Positions 28,349 to 37,668 of a stretch of 64,000 bases of DNA are shown piece after piece. The DNA is from Allomesorhizobium camelthorni (GTDB taxonomy: Bacteria; Pseudomonadota; Alphaproteobacteria; Rhizobiales; Rhizobiaceae). The DNA lies in the NCBI RefSeq assembly GCF_011045125.1, contig NZ_JAAKZF010000004.1, positions 163,958-227,957 of the forward strand. The letters run 5' to 3'. The notes beneath the pieces are model-generated. The model saw nothing but the letters and a program-made list of their open reading frames with translations, was not told where the DNA came from and ran no database searches. Within the stretch, counting starts at the first letter, position 1, and every line of letters starts with the position of its first letter. A program made the translations under genes and the position numbers.

Positions 28349-29404
28349 TCACGGCTTCGACGATGCCCGCACGACCAGCGAACATGGCCGGCGCCTGACA
28401 CCGCTCAGCTTCCGTCCGGCGATCATCTCCAGCACGCTGTCGCCCGCCTCGCGTCCGAGCGCCTTCAGGTTCATGTCGATGCTGGTCAGCGGCGGCCGCG
28501 CCGCAAGCACCATCACGTCCCAATTGTCGAAGCCGACGATGGCGACGTCGGCGGGTATCGCCAGGCCGATCTCGCGCAGCGTGTCGCACGCGCCGCGGGC
28601 GATCTGATCATTGCCGCAGAAGATCGCGTCCGGCGTTTGCGGGCCGGAGAACAACCTGGCCGCCGCCTCGCGCCCCCACGCCTCGGACCAGACGCCCGAG
28701 AGATAGAAACCCTCGATCTCGGGCAATCCGGCTTCGGCCAGGACCGAGCGGTAGCCTTTGCGCCGCAGTCGCACGGCCTCGAAATGCTCGGGTCCCGTGA
28801 CATGGGCGATGCGCTTTCGGCCCAGCGCCGCCAGATGGGCGACCGCCAGCACCGCGCCGCCTTCGTCGTCGGGAAGCAGCGAAAGCGCATTGGGGTCATC
28901 GGCCTGGGAGAAGACGTAGATGACCGGCAGGCCATGCGCGAGCGGCCCGATCGGGGCGCGCTTATCGGCGCGCCGCGCCGTCACCACGAGCGCATCGATC
29001 CGCTTTCCCAGCAGCTGGTCGAGGTGCTGGCGCTCGCGCGCCGGGTCGTCGGTGGCGTTGCACATGAACACCGCCATGCCTTCCTCCGCCAGCCGCTCCT
29101 CGAGCGCCTCGACGATCGGAAAGGTGAAACGCCCGAAACTGTCGTTGGAGATGATGCCGATCGTGCGCGACTTTGCCCGATGCAGGCTCTGCGCAAGATC
29201 GTTCGGCCGGTAGCCGATCTCGCGTGCGACGCGCAACACCTTGTCGCGCGTCTCCTGGCTGAGCCGGCCGCCGGCGTTGAGCGCCTTCGACGCCGTGCCG
29301 ATCGACACGTCGGCGATGCGCGCCACGTCGCGGATGGTCGGAGCTCCGCCGAAAGCGAGGTTCGGCACGCGGCCTTCGGGAGGCGGCGGGTCCGTCTCCT
29401 GCAT
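28349..29404 (-). CDS. LacI-family transcriptional regulator
   Basis: The 351-residue protein has a LacI helix-turn-helix at about residues 23-70 (TIRDVARIADVSIGTASKALN, hinge near LAQSLHRAKSRTIG) and a periplasmic-binding-like sensor (GIISNDSFGRFTFPIVEALE, FCGNDQIARGA, IVGFDNWDVM, LTSIDMNLKALG). It lies between permease and GH127 genes, 1 bp after the permease stop. Two palindromic LacI-type sites occur upstream of the operon's first gene, so it probably represses the operon until an arabinose-related sugar is present. Confidence 0.93.
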   Translation of the reverse strand: MQETDPPPPEGRVPNLAFGGAPTIRDVARIADVSIGTASKALNAGGRLSQETRDKVLRVAREIGYRPNDLAQSLHRAKSRTIGIISNDSFGRFTFPIVEALEERLAEEGMAVFMCNATDDPARERQHLDQLLGKRIDALVVTARRADKRAPIGPLAHGLPVIYVFSQADDPNALSLLPDDEGGAVLAVAHLAALGRKRIAHVTGPEHFEAVRLRRKGYRSVLAEAGLPEIEGFYLSGVWSEAWGREAAARLFSGPQTPDAIFCGNDQIARGACDTLREIGLAIPADVAIVGFDNWDVMVLAARPPLTSIDMNLKALGREAGDSVLEMIAGRKLSGVRRRPCSLVVRASSKP

Positions 29405-29405
29405 G

Positions 29406-30326
29406 CTACTTCACCGCCCCGCTGAGGAAGCCGGCCATGTAATATTTCTGCAGCAGCAGATAGAAGGCCATGCACGGGATTATCGAGATCGTGATGCCGG
29501 CCTGCAGCATGCCCCAGTCGGTGCCGCCGATGCTGGTCTGCTGCCGCGCCGCGGCGAGGATCAAGGGCAGCGTGAAGGAGGAGTCCTTGTTCATGATCAC
29601 CAGCGCGGCCAGAAGCTCGTTCCACGAGGTGATGAAGGCGAACAGCGACACGGTGATCATAGCCGGCACCACCGCCGGCAGGCAGATATGGACCAGCACC
29701 TGGAAGCTGTTGCAGCCGTCCATGATCGCGGCCTCTTCCAGTTCGCGGGGCACCGCCTCGAAGGCGTTGCGCATGACATAGATGCTGAACGGCAGCTGGA
29801 TCGCGGTGTGGACGATGGCAAGCCCGACCAGCGAATTGTGCAGCTTGAGCTGGACGAACAGGAAAAACAGAGGCGTGAGCAGCGCCTGATAGGGCACGAT
29901 CAAACCGAGCAGGAGCACGACGAACAGCGCTTCCTTGGCAGGGATCCGGAACTTCGCCAGCCCGTAGCCGGCCGGTATCGTCAGTGCGAGGCAAAAGAGG
30001 ATGGTCAGAGCCGCGGCGCCGAGGCTGTTCGAGAAATAGACCGGAAGCCCGGCCTGATAGTTCCAAAGGCGCTCGTAGCTGTCGAGGCTAAGTCCGTGCG
30101 GGATGTAGGTTGGCGGCGCCGCCGCCGCCTCCTCGGTCGATTTCAGCGACGCGAGCACCGATGCGACCAGCGGCAGCAGCATGACCGTGCAGACGGCCAC
30201 GCAGACCGCTGCTGCGAGATATTTCTGGCGCCCGTTGATCAGACGGCCGACCAGCCCGGCTTGAGCGCGGTGCTGCGCCGAGGTGCGGCTCATGCCCTGC
30301 CCTGCCGCCTCGCCGAACGCGCTCAT
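29406..30326 (-). CDS. CUT1 sugar ABC transporter permease, MalG/AraQ type
   Basis: The 306-residue membrane protein has six helices. The EAA loop is EEAAIMDGCNSFQVLVHICLP, followed by FAFITSWNELLAALVIM, typical of the MalG side of CUT1 importers. The start ATG 30326 overlaps the preceding permease stop by 4 bp; sequence further upstream in this frame lies inside that permease. It partners the permease at 30323-31198. No ATPase is encoded in this operon. Confidence 0.9.
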   Translation of the reverse strand: MSAFGEAAGQGMSRTSAQHRAQAGLVGRLINGRQKYLAAAVCVAVCTVMLLPLVASVLASLKSTEEAAAAPPTYIPHGLSLDSYERLWNYQAGLPVYFSNSLGAAALTILFCLALTIPAGYGLAKFRIPAKEALFVVLLLGLIVPYQALLTPLFFLFVQLKLHNSLVGLAIVHTAIQLPFSIYVMRNAFEAVPRELEEAAIMDGCNSFQVLVHICLPAVVPAMITVSLFAFITSWNELLAALVIMNKDSSFTLPLILAAARQQTSIGGTDWGMLQAGITISIIPCMAFYLLLQKYYMAGFLSGAVK

Positions 30327-31198
30327 GCGTGGCTCCTGCGACTGAGCAGCATCTGCAGGAAGGTGCAGACGAGAATGATGCCGGCCAATATCAGCGACAG
30401 GGCCGCACCGTAGCCGAGCTTCAGATAGGGAAACGAGTTGAGGTAGATCAGGAAGACGGATGTCGCCGTCAAATTGCGCGGCTGGCCGGCTGTCATGATG
30501 TAGAACTGGTCGAAGGCAAGCAGCGAACCGATGACGCTGACCAGCGTCACCAGCAGGATGGTCTTTGCGGTGAGCGGCAGCGTGATCGCGCGGACGCGCT
30601 GCCAGTAGCTGGCTCCGTCGACCATCGCCGCCTCGCCGATTTCGCCTGGAATGGCGTGAATGGCGGCCACGAACAAGATCGTCCCGAAGCCGACGACCTT
30701 CCATACGATGGAAGCGATGACTGCCCACATCGATATGTCGGCGTCGGCGCCGAACCAAACGACCGGCCTGGCGATCAGGCCGAGATCGATCAGAGCGCGA
30801 TTGATGAGCCCGAAATCGTAGCTGAACAGCCAGTACCAGAGCAGGCTGGACGCGCCGAGCCCGATGACCACCGGGGCAAAGACGACGCTGCGCGTGAACT
30901 GCCGGAGCGGCCTGTTTTCCGCCGTGAGCAGCGCGATGAGGTAGCCCAGGATCATCAGGATCGGCGTGATGAAGAGCGTGTATTTCAATGTGAATTCGAG
31001 CGAGGTCCAGACCTGCGGATCGTTCCATGCCTTCACGAAGTTTCCGAAGCCGATGTATTTCTTGGGCGCGATGAGCGACCAGTTGTGGAGCGACATCCAC
31101 ACCATCTGCGCGAAGGGATAGACCGTGAAGGTCAGCACGAAGGCAAGCGCCGGTGCGACGTACAAAAGCCCGACATAGCTGCTCGTCTTCGAATGCAT
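30323..31198 (-). CDS. CUT1 sugar ABC transporter permease, MalF/UgpA type
   Basis: The 291-residue membrane protein has the MalF/UgpA pattern: hydrophobic N-terminus (YVGLLYVAPALAFVLTFTVYPF), FTRSVVFAPVVIGLGASSLLW and the EAA loop GEAAMVDGASYWQRVRAITLP. It follows the binding-protein gene after a 99-bp gap containing weak stem-loops (GGCCGG/CCGGCC at 31221-31237; a 7-of-8 stem at 31257-31280). Confidence 0.9.
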   Translation of the reverse strand: MHSKTSSYVGLLYVAPALAFVLTFTVYPFAQMVWMSLHNWSLIAPKKYIGFGNFVKAWNDPQVWTSLEFTLKYTLFITPILMILGYLIALLTAENRPLRQFTRSVVFAPVVIGLGASSLLWYWLFSYDFGLINRALIDLGLIARPVVWFGADADISMWAVIASIVWKVVGFGTILFVAAIHAIPGEIGEAAMVDGASYWQRVRAITLPLTAKTILLVTLVSVIGSLLAFDQFYIMTAGQPRNLTATSVFLIYLNSFPYLKLGYGAALSLILAGIILVCTFLQMLLSRRSHA

Positions 31199-31297
31199 CG
31201 AACCTGCTTGACTGCGTGGGGGCCGGACAGGCCGGCCAATTGCTCAGGATCGAGCCGCAGCGCCTATGAAGCGGCGCCGCAGCCCTCCCGGGGGAAG

Positions 31298-32554
31298 CTA
31301 TTCCGCGGCTATGGCTTTCATCTGCGCCTTGGCCTCCGAAATGATCGTGTCGAGATCGGTGTCCTCGTAGTAGGCGCGCTGCAGCATCTGCAGCCACGGA
31401 CCCTGTGGCGAGTTGATCAGCTCGAAGAACTTCAGCGTGTAGGGCGTCTCCGCAACCGCGATCGCCTTGGCCACCTGCTGCACTTTGGGCTCGGCCTGGA
31501 AGTACTTGTTCTCAGTCATGTCGCCGCGCGTCGTCATGTTCAGCATCTTGGCGTAGACCTCGACCTGGGTCTCATCCGATAGCAGGAACTTCATGAAGTC
31601 GATCGCGTCGTCGACCCGCTTGCTGCCGTTCGGAATGGTGACGATGTCGCCGCCCGCGAAGGAGGAGACCTGACCACTCTTCACGCCGGGCAGCAGCGCG
31701 ATGCCGAAATCCATCGACGGGTTTTGTTCCTTGGCCAGCGTAATGTTGAAGTTGCCGGTGCCCATCATGCCGATCTTGCCGGAGCCGAAGCGCAGGTGGA
31801 AGGTCTCGCCCGTCTCGGCGCGCGCGTCTTCATGGACATTGCCGGCCTTGATCATGTCGCGCGCCCATTGCAGCACTTCTTTGACGCCCTCGCCGTTGAG
31901 TGGCTCGCCATTAGCGGCTTCCGGCTCGACGGTGGCGCCGCTCGCCCACATCAGGGGGGCGACGGTGAAGATGTTGCAGCCGGCGCAGGAGCCAGCCAGG
32001 AAATAGCCTTTCACGTCGCCGCCGAGCGCGGTGATCTTGTCGGCGTATTCACGGATTTCGGAAAGGCTCGTCGGCGGCTTCTCGGGATCGAGGCCGGCTT
32101 TCCGGAACAAGTCCTTGTTGTAGAACAGCGCCGAGACGTCGGCGTAGAGCGGCACGCCGTAGAGCCGGCCCTCATAGGTCGAGACGGTCATGTGGCCCTG
32201 GACGGCGGTCTTGAGTTCGGGCCAGTCCTTGACCTTGTCGGTGATGTCGACAAGCTGTCCGGCAGCTTCGAACTGGGGGCCGTAGATCAGGTCCATGCCC
32301 ATCAAATCGGGCACCTCGCCGCTGGCGATGGCCTGGGCGATCTTGGGCACCATTTCAGTATGCGGAATGTAGGTCAGATTGATCTTGCGATCCGGGTTCT
32401 TTGCGTTCCAGGCCGCGACAAGAGCGTCGACCATGCCGGCATTGCCGCCACTTCGCTCCCACATCTGAAGGTCTTCCGCCATGGCCGGCAACGCCACCAT
32501 TGCCAGCAGGCCGGCCAAGGCCGACCGGTACCTCGTCGATATCTGCAAGCTCAT
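31298..32554 (-). CDS. CUT1 sugar ABC transporter binding protein
   Basis: The 418-residue protein has a Sec signal (ALAGLLAMVALPAMA|ED) and the SBP_bac_1 fold (LQMWERSGGNAGMVDALVAAWN, GEVPDLMGMDLIYGPQFEAAGQL, YGVPLYADVSALFYNKDLF). ATG 32554 follows GGAGGAACCT. It is first in the operon with two permeases, a LacI regulator and the GH127 arabinofuranosidase, so beta-arabinofuranosyl oligosaccharides are the likely ligands (inference from context). Confidence 0.92.
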   Translation of the reverse strand: MSLQISTRYRSALAGLLAMVALPAMAEDLQMWERSGGNAGMVDALVAAWNAKNPDRKINLTYIPHTEMVPKIAQAIASGEVPDLMGMDLIYGPQFEAAGQLVDITDKVKDWPELKTAVQGHMTVSTYEGRLYGVPLYADVSALFYNKDLFRKAGLDPEKPPTSLSEIREYADKITALGGDVKGYFLAGSCAGCNIFTVAPLMWASGATVEPEAANGEPLNGEGVKEVLQWARDMIKAGNVHEDARAETGETFHLRFGSGKIGMMGTGNFNITLAKEQNPSMDFGIALLPGVKSGQVSSFAGGDIVTIPNGSKRVDDAIDFMKFLLSDETQVEVYAKMLNMTTRGDMTENKYFQAEPKVQQVAKAIAVAETPYTLKFFELINSPQGPWLQMLQRAYYEDTDLDTIISEAKAQMKAIAAE

Positions 32555-32583
32555 AGGTTCCTCCCTGTCGTCAGCTCGCATCT

Positions 32584-32659
32584 TTGGGAAAAGCTTTTCC
32601 CAATCCTCCTGCAAAAGCCGGCTTTAGTTCCGCCGATGCGTTGGGAAAAGCTTTTCTCA
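32584..32659. promoter_or_regulatory. Two LacI-type operators upstream of the arabinofuranoside operon
   Basis: TTGGGAAAAG-CTTTTCCCAA (32584-32603) is a perfect 20-bp palindrome with a central GC step. A second copy, TTGGGAAAAG-CTTTTCTCA (32641-32659), differs at one position. They start 57 bp apart. The central GC and even symmetry are typical of LacI-family operators. The proximal copy is 30 bp upstream of the binding-protein start, so bound repressor would block the promoter, with possible looping. Confidence 0.8.
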
Positions 32660-32973
32660 TGCCATAGACGCACAATTTTGATCAGCGCGCAACCGATTTG
32701 GAGCGACATTGCACACCCCGCTTCGAATGCGGAACCTGCGTTGTGCGACAGAGCGCGAGCGAGCGGCGGCGGAGCATGAACATCAGATTTCGAAGCTCGC
32801 AGACGCGCCATTTCCACTCCAGGACAGTCTCACGGGCTCAGCATCGAGGCCGTGCAACTTGGATTATCGACGCCATGCCTCGTATTCCAACATGTTAATC
32901 CGGATCGGGGTTTCCCGACGGGACTTTCCGTGCAACAAAAATCAAAACAATCGTCAAAAAGAAGAGGTGGAAC
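32660..32973. other. Intergenic region between divergent operons
   Basis: About 310 bp between the LacI operators and the peptide-importer binding-protein gene. Short open frames occur but have no good ribosome site or recognisable product. The stretch just before 32974 is A-rich (CAACAAAAATCAAAACAATC) and ends in the ribosome site GAGGTGG. No clear promoter hexamer pair is visible. Confidence 0.5.
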
Positions 32974-34590
32974 ATGAATCGACAATCATTTCTTTCCAGA
33001 GCGGCAGGCGCGGCGGTCCGCGCTTCTTTCGTCGCCGGCGCGCTGACTGCCGCGACGTTTTCGGCCAATGCCCAAGACAAGACGCTGCGCTTTGCCTTCC
33101 AGGGCACCTTGAACGCGCTCGATCCCTACTCGCTCAACGAGACCTTCACGCTCGGCATGCTGGGCAACGTCTACGAAGGCCTGACCAAGCGCGACAAGGA
33201 TCTGACAATCATTCCCGGGCTCGCCGAGAGCTGGGAGACGATCGATCCGCTGCATTGGCGCTTCCATCTGCGCCAGGGCGTGAAATTCGCCAACGGCAAC
33301 GCCTTCACCGCCGACGACGTTTTGTTCTCGGCCGAACGCGTGCTCGCCGACGGCTCCGACCTCAAGACCCGCATTCCGGCCGATTCGGTCTGGACCAAGG
33401 TCGATGACCACACCGTCGAGGTCGAACTCAAGACCCCCAATCCCATTCTCCATTACGAGTGGGACACCTGGTACATCATGGACAAGGAGTGGGCCGAAGC
33501 CGAAGGCGCGACCAAGCCGGTTTCCGCCAAGGACACCAATCCGGGCCAGGCCGCCTACAAGGCCAACGGCACCGGACCTTTCACCATCGAAAGCCATGAG
33601 CCGGGCGTAAAAACCATCTTCAAGACGAGCGCGGACTGGTGGGGTACCGTCGAGCACAATCTCGACGGGGTTGTGTTCACGCCGATCGCCTCCGACGCGA
33701 CCCGCGTCGCCGCGCTGCTTTCGGGCGACGTGGACCTTATAGAGCCGGTTCCGGTGCAGGACATCGACCGCGTCAATTCCGATCCCAACACCGAGGCGCT
33801 GACGGGACCCGAACTGCGCGTCATCCATCTCGGCTTCAACCAGATGCGCGACGAACTTCCGACCTCGAACATCAAGGGCAAGAACCCGTTCAAGGATCCG
33901 AACGTCCGCAAGGCGCTCTATCAGGCCATCGACATCGAGGCGATCGACAAGCGCGTCATGCGCGGCCTCGCCACGCCGGTTCCGCTGCTCATTGCTCCCC
34001 AGCTCCATGATGCCGCCGATCTCAAGCGCTGGCCCAACGACGTTGAAGCGGCCAAGAAGCTCCTCGCGGATGCAGGTTATCCCGACGGTTTCAGCGTCGG
34101 CATGGATTGCCCGAACGACCGTTACGTGAATGACGAGCAGATCTGCCAGGCCGTGGTGTCGATGCTCGCCAAGATCGGGGTGACGGTGAACCTCAATGCC
34201 CAGCCCAAGGCAAAGTATTTCGCCAAGGTTCTGGCGCCTGGCGGCTACGATACCGACTTCTACCTGCTCGGATGGACCCCCGGCTCGTTCGATTCATGGA
34301 ACGTGCTGGTCAACCTCGCGACCTGCCGTGACGAGACCGGCAAGGGCGGCCCGTTCAATCTCGGCGGCTATTGCAATCCCAAGGTCGATGAACTCGCCAA
34401 GCAGATCGTGGTCGAGACCGATACCGCCAGGCGCAATGAGCTGATCCAACAGGCCTACAAGATCATGCTTGACGAGACTTCGCACATCCCGCTGCATCAG
34501 CAGTCGCTGGCGTGGGGCAAGCGTAAGAACCTCGATATCGCACAGCGCGCCGACGACCAGGTGCTGTTCTACTGGGCCAAATTGAACTGA
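32974..34590 (+). CDS. Peptide ABC transporter binding protein, DppA/OppA family
   Basis: The 538-residue protein has a Sec signal (cleavage near ANA|QD) and the SBP_bac_5 fold: LRFAFQGTLNALDPYS, VYEGLTKRDKDLTIIPGLAESWE, LRQGVKFANGNAFTADDV, NGTGPFTI. The family binds di- or oligopeptides and sometimes opines, nickel or glycosides. It heads an operon with two permeases and two ATPases, followed convergently by an M20 amidohydrolase, which favours a peptide or acyl-amino-acid ligand. Confidence 0.92.
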   Translation: MNRQSFLSRAAGAAVRASFVAGALTAATFSANAQDKTLRFAFQGTLNALDPYSLNETFTLGMLGNVYEGLTKRDKDLTIIPGLAESWETIDPLHWRFHLRQGVKFANGNAFTADDVLFSAERVLADGSDLKTRIPADSVWTKVDDHTVEVELKTPNPILHYEWDTWYIMDKEWAEAEGATKPVSAKDTNPGQAAYKANGTGPFTIESHEPGVKTIFKTSADWWGTVEHNLDGVVFTPIASDATRVAALLSGDVDLIEPVPVQDIDRVNSDPNTEALTGPELRVIHLGFNQMRDELPTSNIKGKNPFKDPNVRKALYQAIDIEAIDKRVMRGLATPVPLLIAPQLHDAADLKRWPNDVEAAKKLLADAGYPDGFSVGMDCPNDRYVNDEQICQAVVSMLAKIGVTVNLNAQPKAKYFAKVLAPGGYDTDFYLLGWTPGSFDSWNVLVNLATCRDETGKGGPFNLGGYCNPKVDELAKQIVVETDTARRNELIQQAYKIMLDETSHIPLHQQSLAWGKRKNLDIAQRADDQVLFYWAKLN

Positions 34591-34608
34591 GCCTCATGCG
34601 AAACCGCC

Positions 34609-34635
34609 CGCCCGGACCGATCGGCGGTCCGGGCG
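34609..34635 (+). promoter_or_regulatory. Stem-loop between binding-protein and permease genes
   Basis: CGCCCGGACCG (34609-34619) and CGGTCCGGGCG (34625-34635) form a perfect 11-bp stem with a 5-base loop, 18 bp after the binding-protein stop. No U-run follows, so it may protect the upstream message and lower expression of the permease genes. Confidence 0.65.
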
Positions 34636-34658
34636 GCACAGTCCGCGGAGGCCGTTGA

Positions 34659-35639
34659 ATGTTTGCCTTTGCCATCCGGCGCCTGATCCAGGCGGCAGGC
34701 GTCATGTTGGTCGTGGCGCTGATCTCGTTCCTGATGTTCCGGTTCGTCGGCGACCCGGTCAACCAGCTCGTCGGCGTCGACACGACGCCCGAGCAGCGGG
34801 CGCAACTGCGTGAGGATCTCGGCCTGAACGATCCGGTTTACGTGCAATTCGCGCGTTTCGTCGGCAAGGCAGCGCGTTTCGACTTCGGCATTTCGTACCA
34901 AATCAAGCAGCCGGTCGCCCAACTCATCGCCTCGCGCCTTCCGGCGACGCTGGAGCTCTCCTTCGTATCGGCCATCTTCGCCCTGCTCGTCGGCCTGCCT
35001 ATGGGCGTCTATACCGGGCTCTATCGGGATACGCTTTTGTCGCGGCTCTTCCTCGCCATCAGCCTGGTCGGCATATCGCTGCCGACATTCCTGATCGGCA
35101 TCCTCCTGATCTTCATCTTCTCGGTCAATCTCGGCTGGCTGCCGTCGTTCGGCCGCGGCGAGACCGTTTCGATCGGCGGCTTCTGGACCACTGGCCTTTT
35201 GACCCGCTCCGGGCTGGTCTCGCTCATCCTTCCTGCAATCACCCTTGGCCTGTTCCAGATGACGCTGATCATGCGCCTGGTGCGGGGCGAGATGCTGGAA
35301 GTGCTTCGCACCGACTACATCAAATTCGCCCGCGCCCGCGGACTTTCCCGGCGCGCGATAAATTTCGGCCACGCGTTGAAGAACACGCTGGTGCCGGTCA
35401 TCACCATCACCGGCCTTCAGATCGGCTCGATCATTGCGTTCTCGATCATCACCGAAACCGTTTTCCAGTGGCCCGGCATGGGGTTGCTGTTCCTGCAGGC
35501 GGTGCAGAACGTCGACATCCCGATCATGGCCGCCTATCTGCTCCTGATCGCCTTCCTGTTCACGCTGATCAATTTCATCGTCGACCTGCTCTATGTCGCG
35601 GTCGATCCACGCATCAGGCTCGGCGGAACGGCAGGCTGA
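34659..35639 (+). CDS. Peptide ABC transporter permease, DppB type
   Basis: The 326-residue membrane protein starts with the DppB/OppB signature (FAIRRLIQAAGVMLVVALISFLMF, then FVGDPVNQLVG) and contains LRTDYIKFARARGLSRRAINFGHALKNTLVPVIT (EAA loop) and FSIITETVFQWPGMGLL. It follows the binding-protein gene by 68 bp and is 2 bp from the next permease. Confidence 0.94.
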   Translation: MFAFAIRRLIQAAGVMLVVALISFLMFRFVGDPVNQLVGVDTTPEQRAQLREDLGLNDPVYVQFARFVGKAARFDFGISYQIKQPVAQLIASRLPATLELSFVSAIFALLVGLPMGVYTGLYRDTLLSRLFLAISLVGISLPTFLIGILLIFIFSVNLGWLPSFGRGETVSIGGFWTTGLLTRSGLVSLILPAITLGLFQMTLIMRLVRGEMLEVLRTDYIKFARARGLSRRAINFGHALKNTLVPVITITGLQIGSIIAFSIITETVFQWPGMGLLFLQAVQNVDIPIMAAYLLLIAFLFTLINFIVDLLYVAVDPRIRLGGTAG

Positions 35640-35641
35640 CG

Positions 35642-36619
35642 ATGCCCTACTTCACAGGCGAAGAATCGAAGGCAAGGGCGGGAGTTGCGGCAGGCGATAC
35701 GGCGGGGCGCGGCGCATTCGCGCGCATGCTCGATTCCGACATCTGGTATTCCTTCCGACATTCGCCGCTGACCATAGGGGCGGCGATTGTCAGTCTGATC
35801 CTCGTTCTGGCGGCGCTGTTCGCGCCGATAGTCGCTCCGCACGACCCGTTCGATCCGGCGTCGATCTCGATCATGGACAGTTTCTATCCGCCGGTCTGGT
35901 CCGCCGATGGACAGTCCGGCTTCCTGCTCGGCACCGACGACCAGGGCCGCGACGTGCTCTCCACCATCCTCTACGGCATGCGCATCTCGCTGGCCGTGGG
36001 CTTCGCCAGCGTCCTTCTGGCCATGATGCTCGGCGTGACGCTCGGCCTCGTCGCCGGCTATGTCGGCGGCGTCACCGACACGATCATCATGCGCATCGCC
36101 GACGTCCAGCTTACATTTCCCGCCATCCTCACCGCGCTCCTCATCGACGGCGTGGCGCGGGCGCTTGCCGGTCCGCAGGCTTATGACGAGATCGTCTTCG
36201 GCGTGCTCGTCCTCGCGATCGGCCTGAGTTTCTGGGTGCAGTATGCGCGAACAGTTCGCGGCTCGGTGCTGGTCGAAGCCAACAAGGAATATGTGCTTGC
36301 CGCGCGGCTCATCGGCCTGAGGCCCGTAACGATCATGTTCCGCCACGTGCTGCCCAATGTGCTCGGCCCGGTCCTGGTGATCGCCACCATCAACCTCGCG
36401 CTCGCCATCATCACCGAGGCCACGCTCTCCTTCCTCGGCGTCGGCGTTCCCTCGACGCAGCCTTCCCTCGGCACGCTCATCCGCATCGGCAACGACTACC
36501 TTTTCTCCGGCGAGTGGTGGATCACCATCTTCCCAGGCATAACCCTCGCCATCCTTGCCCTCGCAGTGAACCTCCTGGGTGACTGGCTGCGCGACGCGCT
36601 CAACCCGAAACTCAGATGA
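35642..36619 (+). CDS. Peptide ABC transporter permease, DppC type
   Basis: The 325-residue membrane protein has the OppC_N segment (DIWYSFRHSPLTIGAAIVSLILV) and DppC motifs HDPFDPASI, LLGTDDQGRDVLSTILYGMRISL and ATLSFLGVGVPSTQPSLGTLI. ATG 35642 sits 2 bp after the DppB-like stop; upstream in-frame sequence lies inside that gene. Its stop overlaps the first ATPase gene by 4 bp. Confidence 0.94.
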   Translation: MPYFTGEESKARAGVAAGDTAGRGAFARMLDSDIWYSFRHSPLTIGAAIVSLILVLAALFAPIVAPHDPFDPASISIMDSFYPPVWSADGQSGFLLGTDDQGRDVLSTILYGMRISLAVGFASVLLAMMLGVTLGLVAGYVGGVTDTIIMRIADVQLTFPAILTALLIDGVARALAGPQAYDEIVFGVLVLAIGLSFWVQYARTVRGSVLVEANKEYVLAARLIGLRPVTIMFRHVLPNVLGPVLVIATINLALAIITEATLSFLGVGVPSTQPSLGTLIRIGNDYLFSGEWWITIFPGITLAILALAVNLLGDWLRDALNPKLR

Positions 36620-37668
36620 CCCCAACCCTTTCCGTTAGAAACCTCCGGGTCGAGATCCCCACCCGCCATGGCGCGCTCACCGCGATCGACGATCTGTCCT
36701 TCGACATCGCGCCGGGCGAGGTGCTCGGCGTCGTCGGAGAGTCGGGCGCAGGCAAATCGATCACCGGCTCGGCCATCATCGGCCTGCTCGATCCGCCCGG
36801 CCGCGTCGCCGGCGGCGAGATACTCCTCGGCAGCCAGCGTATCGACAATCTTTCGCCGGCCGCCATGCGCGGCATCCGGGGCAACCGCATCGGCATGATC
36901 TTCCAGGATCCGCTGACCAGCCTTAACCCGCTCTACCGGATCGGCGACCAGTTGACCGAGACCATCCTGACGCATGAGAGACTTTCGCCCAAGGCGGCCG
37001 CTGACAAGGCCGAGCGGCTGCTTATCGAGGTCGGCATTCCGGCGGCAGGCGCCCGGCTCTCCTCTTATCCGCACCAGTTTTCCGGCGGTATGCGCCAGCG
37101 CGTCGTCATCGCGCTGGCGCTGGCGGCCGACCCGGAACTCATCATCGCAGACGAGCCGACGACGGCGCTCGACGTGTCGGTGCAGGCGCAGATCATCGCG
37201 CTTCTGAAACGCCTGTGCAGGGATCGCGGAACCTCGGTCATGCTGATCACCCACGACATGGGGGTGATCGCCGAGACGGCCGACCGGGTCTGCGTGCTCT
37301 ATGCCGGCCGGCTCGCCGAGATCGGTGCAGTGCGCAACGTCGTCAAGCATCCGCAGCACCCCTATACGCGTGGGCTGATGGCCGCGATCCCGTCGCTGAT
37401 CGGCGACCCCGATGAGAAGCTCGAGCAGATACCGGGTTCCATGCCGCGCCTCGGCGCCATTCCGGACGGCTGCGCCTTCAATCCGCGCTGCACCTTCCGC
37501 TTCGACCGCTGCCCGGCCGAGCGGCCCGGCATCTACGAAACCTCCGCCAGCAGGGCGTCGTGCTTCCTGCTCGACCCTACGGGCAAGCCGCCGCCGGCCG
37601 AAACCGCCGCCAGGGCGGTGGCTGCAGGCATCGAGGTCCGAGCCGTTCCCGCGGGAGCAAGCCTGTGA
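36616..37668 (+). CDS. Peptide ABC transporter ATP-binding protein, DppD type
   Basis: The 350-residue ATPase has Walker A GESGAGKS, signature FSGGMRQRV, Walker B LIIADEPTTALD and the oligopeptide-transporter C-terminal extension with Cys-rich DGCAFNPRCTFRFDRCP, a region that binds an iron-sulfur cluster in some DppD proteins. It overlaps the DppC-like gene and the next ATPase gene by 4 bp each. Confidence 0.95.
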   Translation: MTPTLSVRNLRVEIPTRHGALTAIDDLSFDIAPGEVLGVVGESGAGKSITGSAIIGLLDPPGRVAGGEILLGSQRIDNLSPAAMRGIRGNRIGMIFQDPLTSLNPLYRIGDQLTETILTHERLSPKAAADKAERLLIEVGIPAAGARLSSYPHQFSGGMRQRVVIALALAADPELIIADEPTTALDVSVQAQIIALLKRLCRDRGTSVMLITHDMGVIAETADRVCVLYAGRLAEIGAVRNVVKHPQHPYTRGLMAAIPSLIGDPDEKLEQIPGSMPRLGAIPDGCAFNPRCTFRFDRCPAERPGIYETSASRASCFLLDPTGKPPPAETAARAVAAGIEVRAVPAGASL

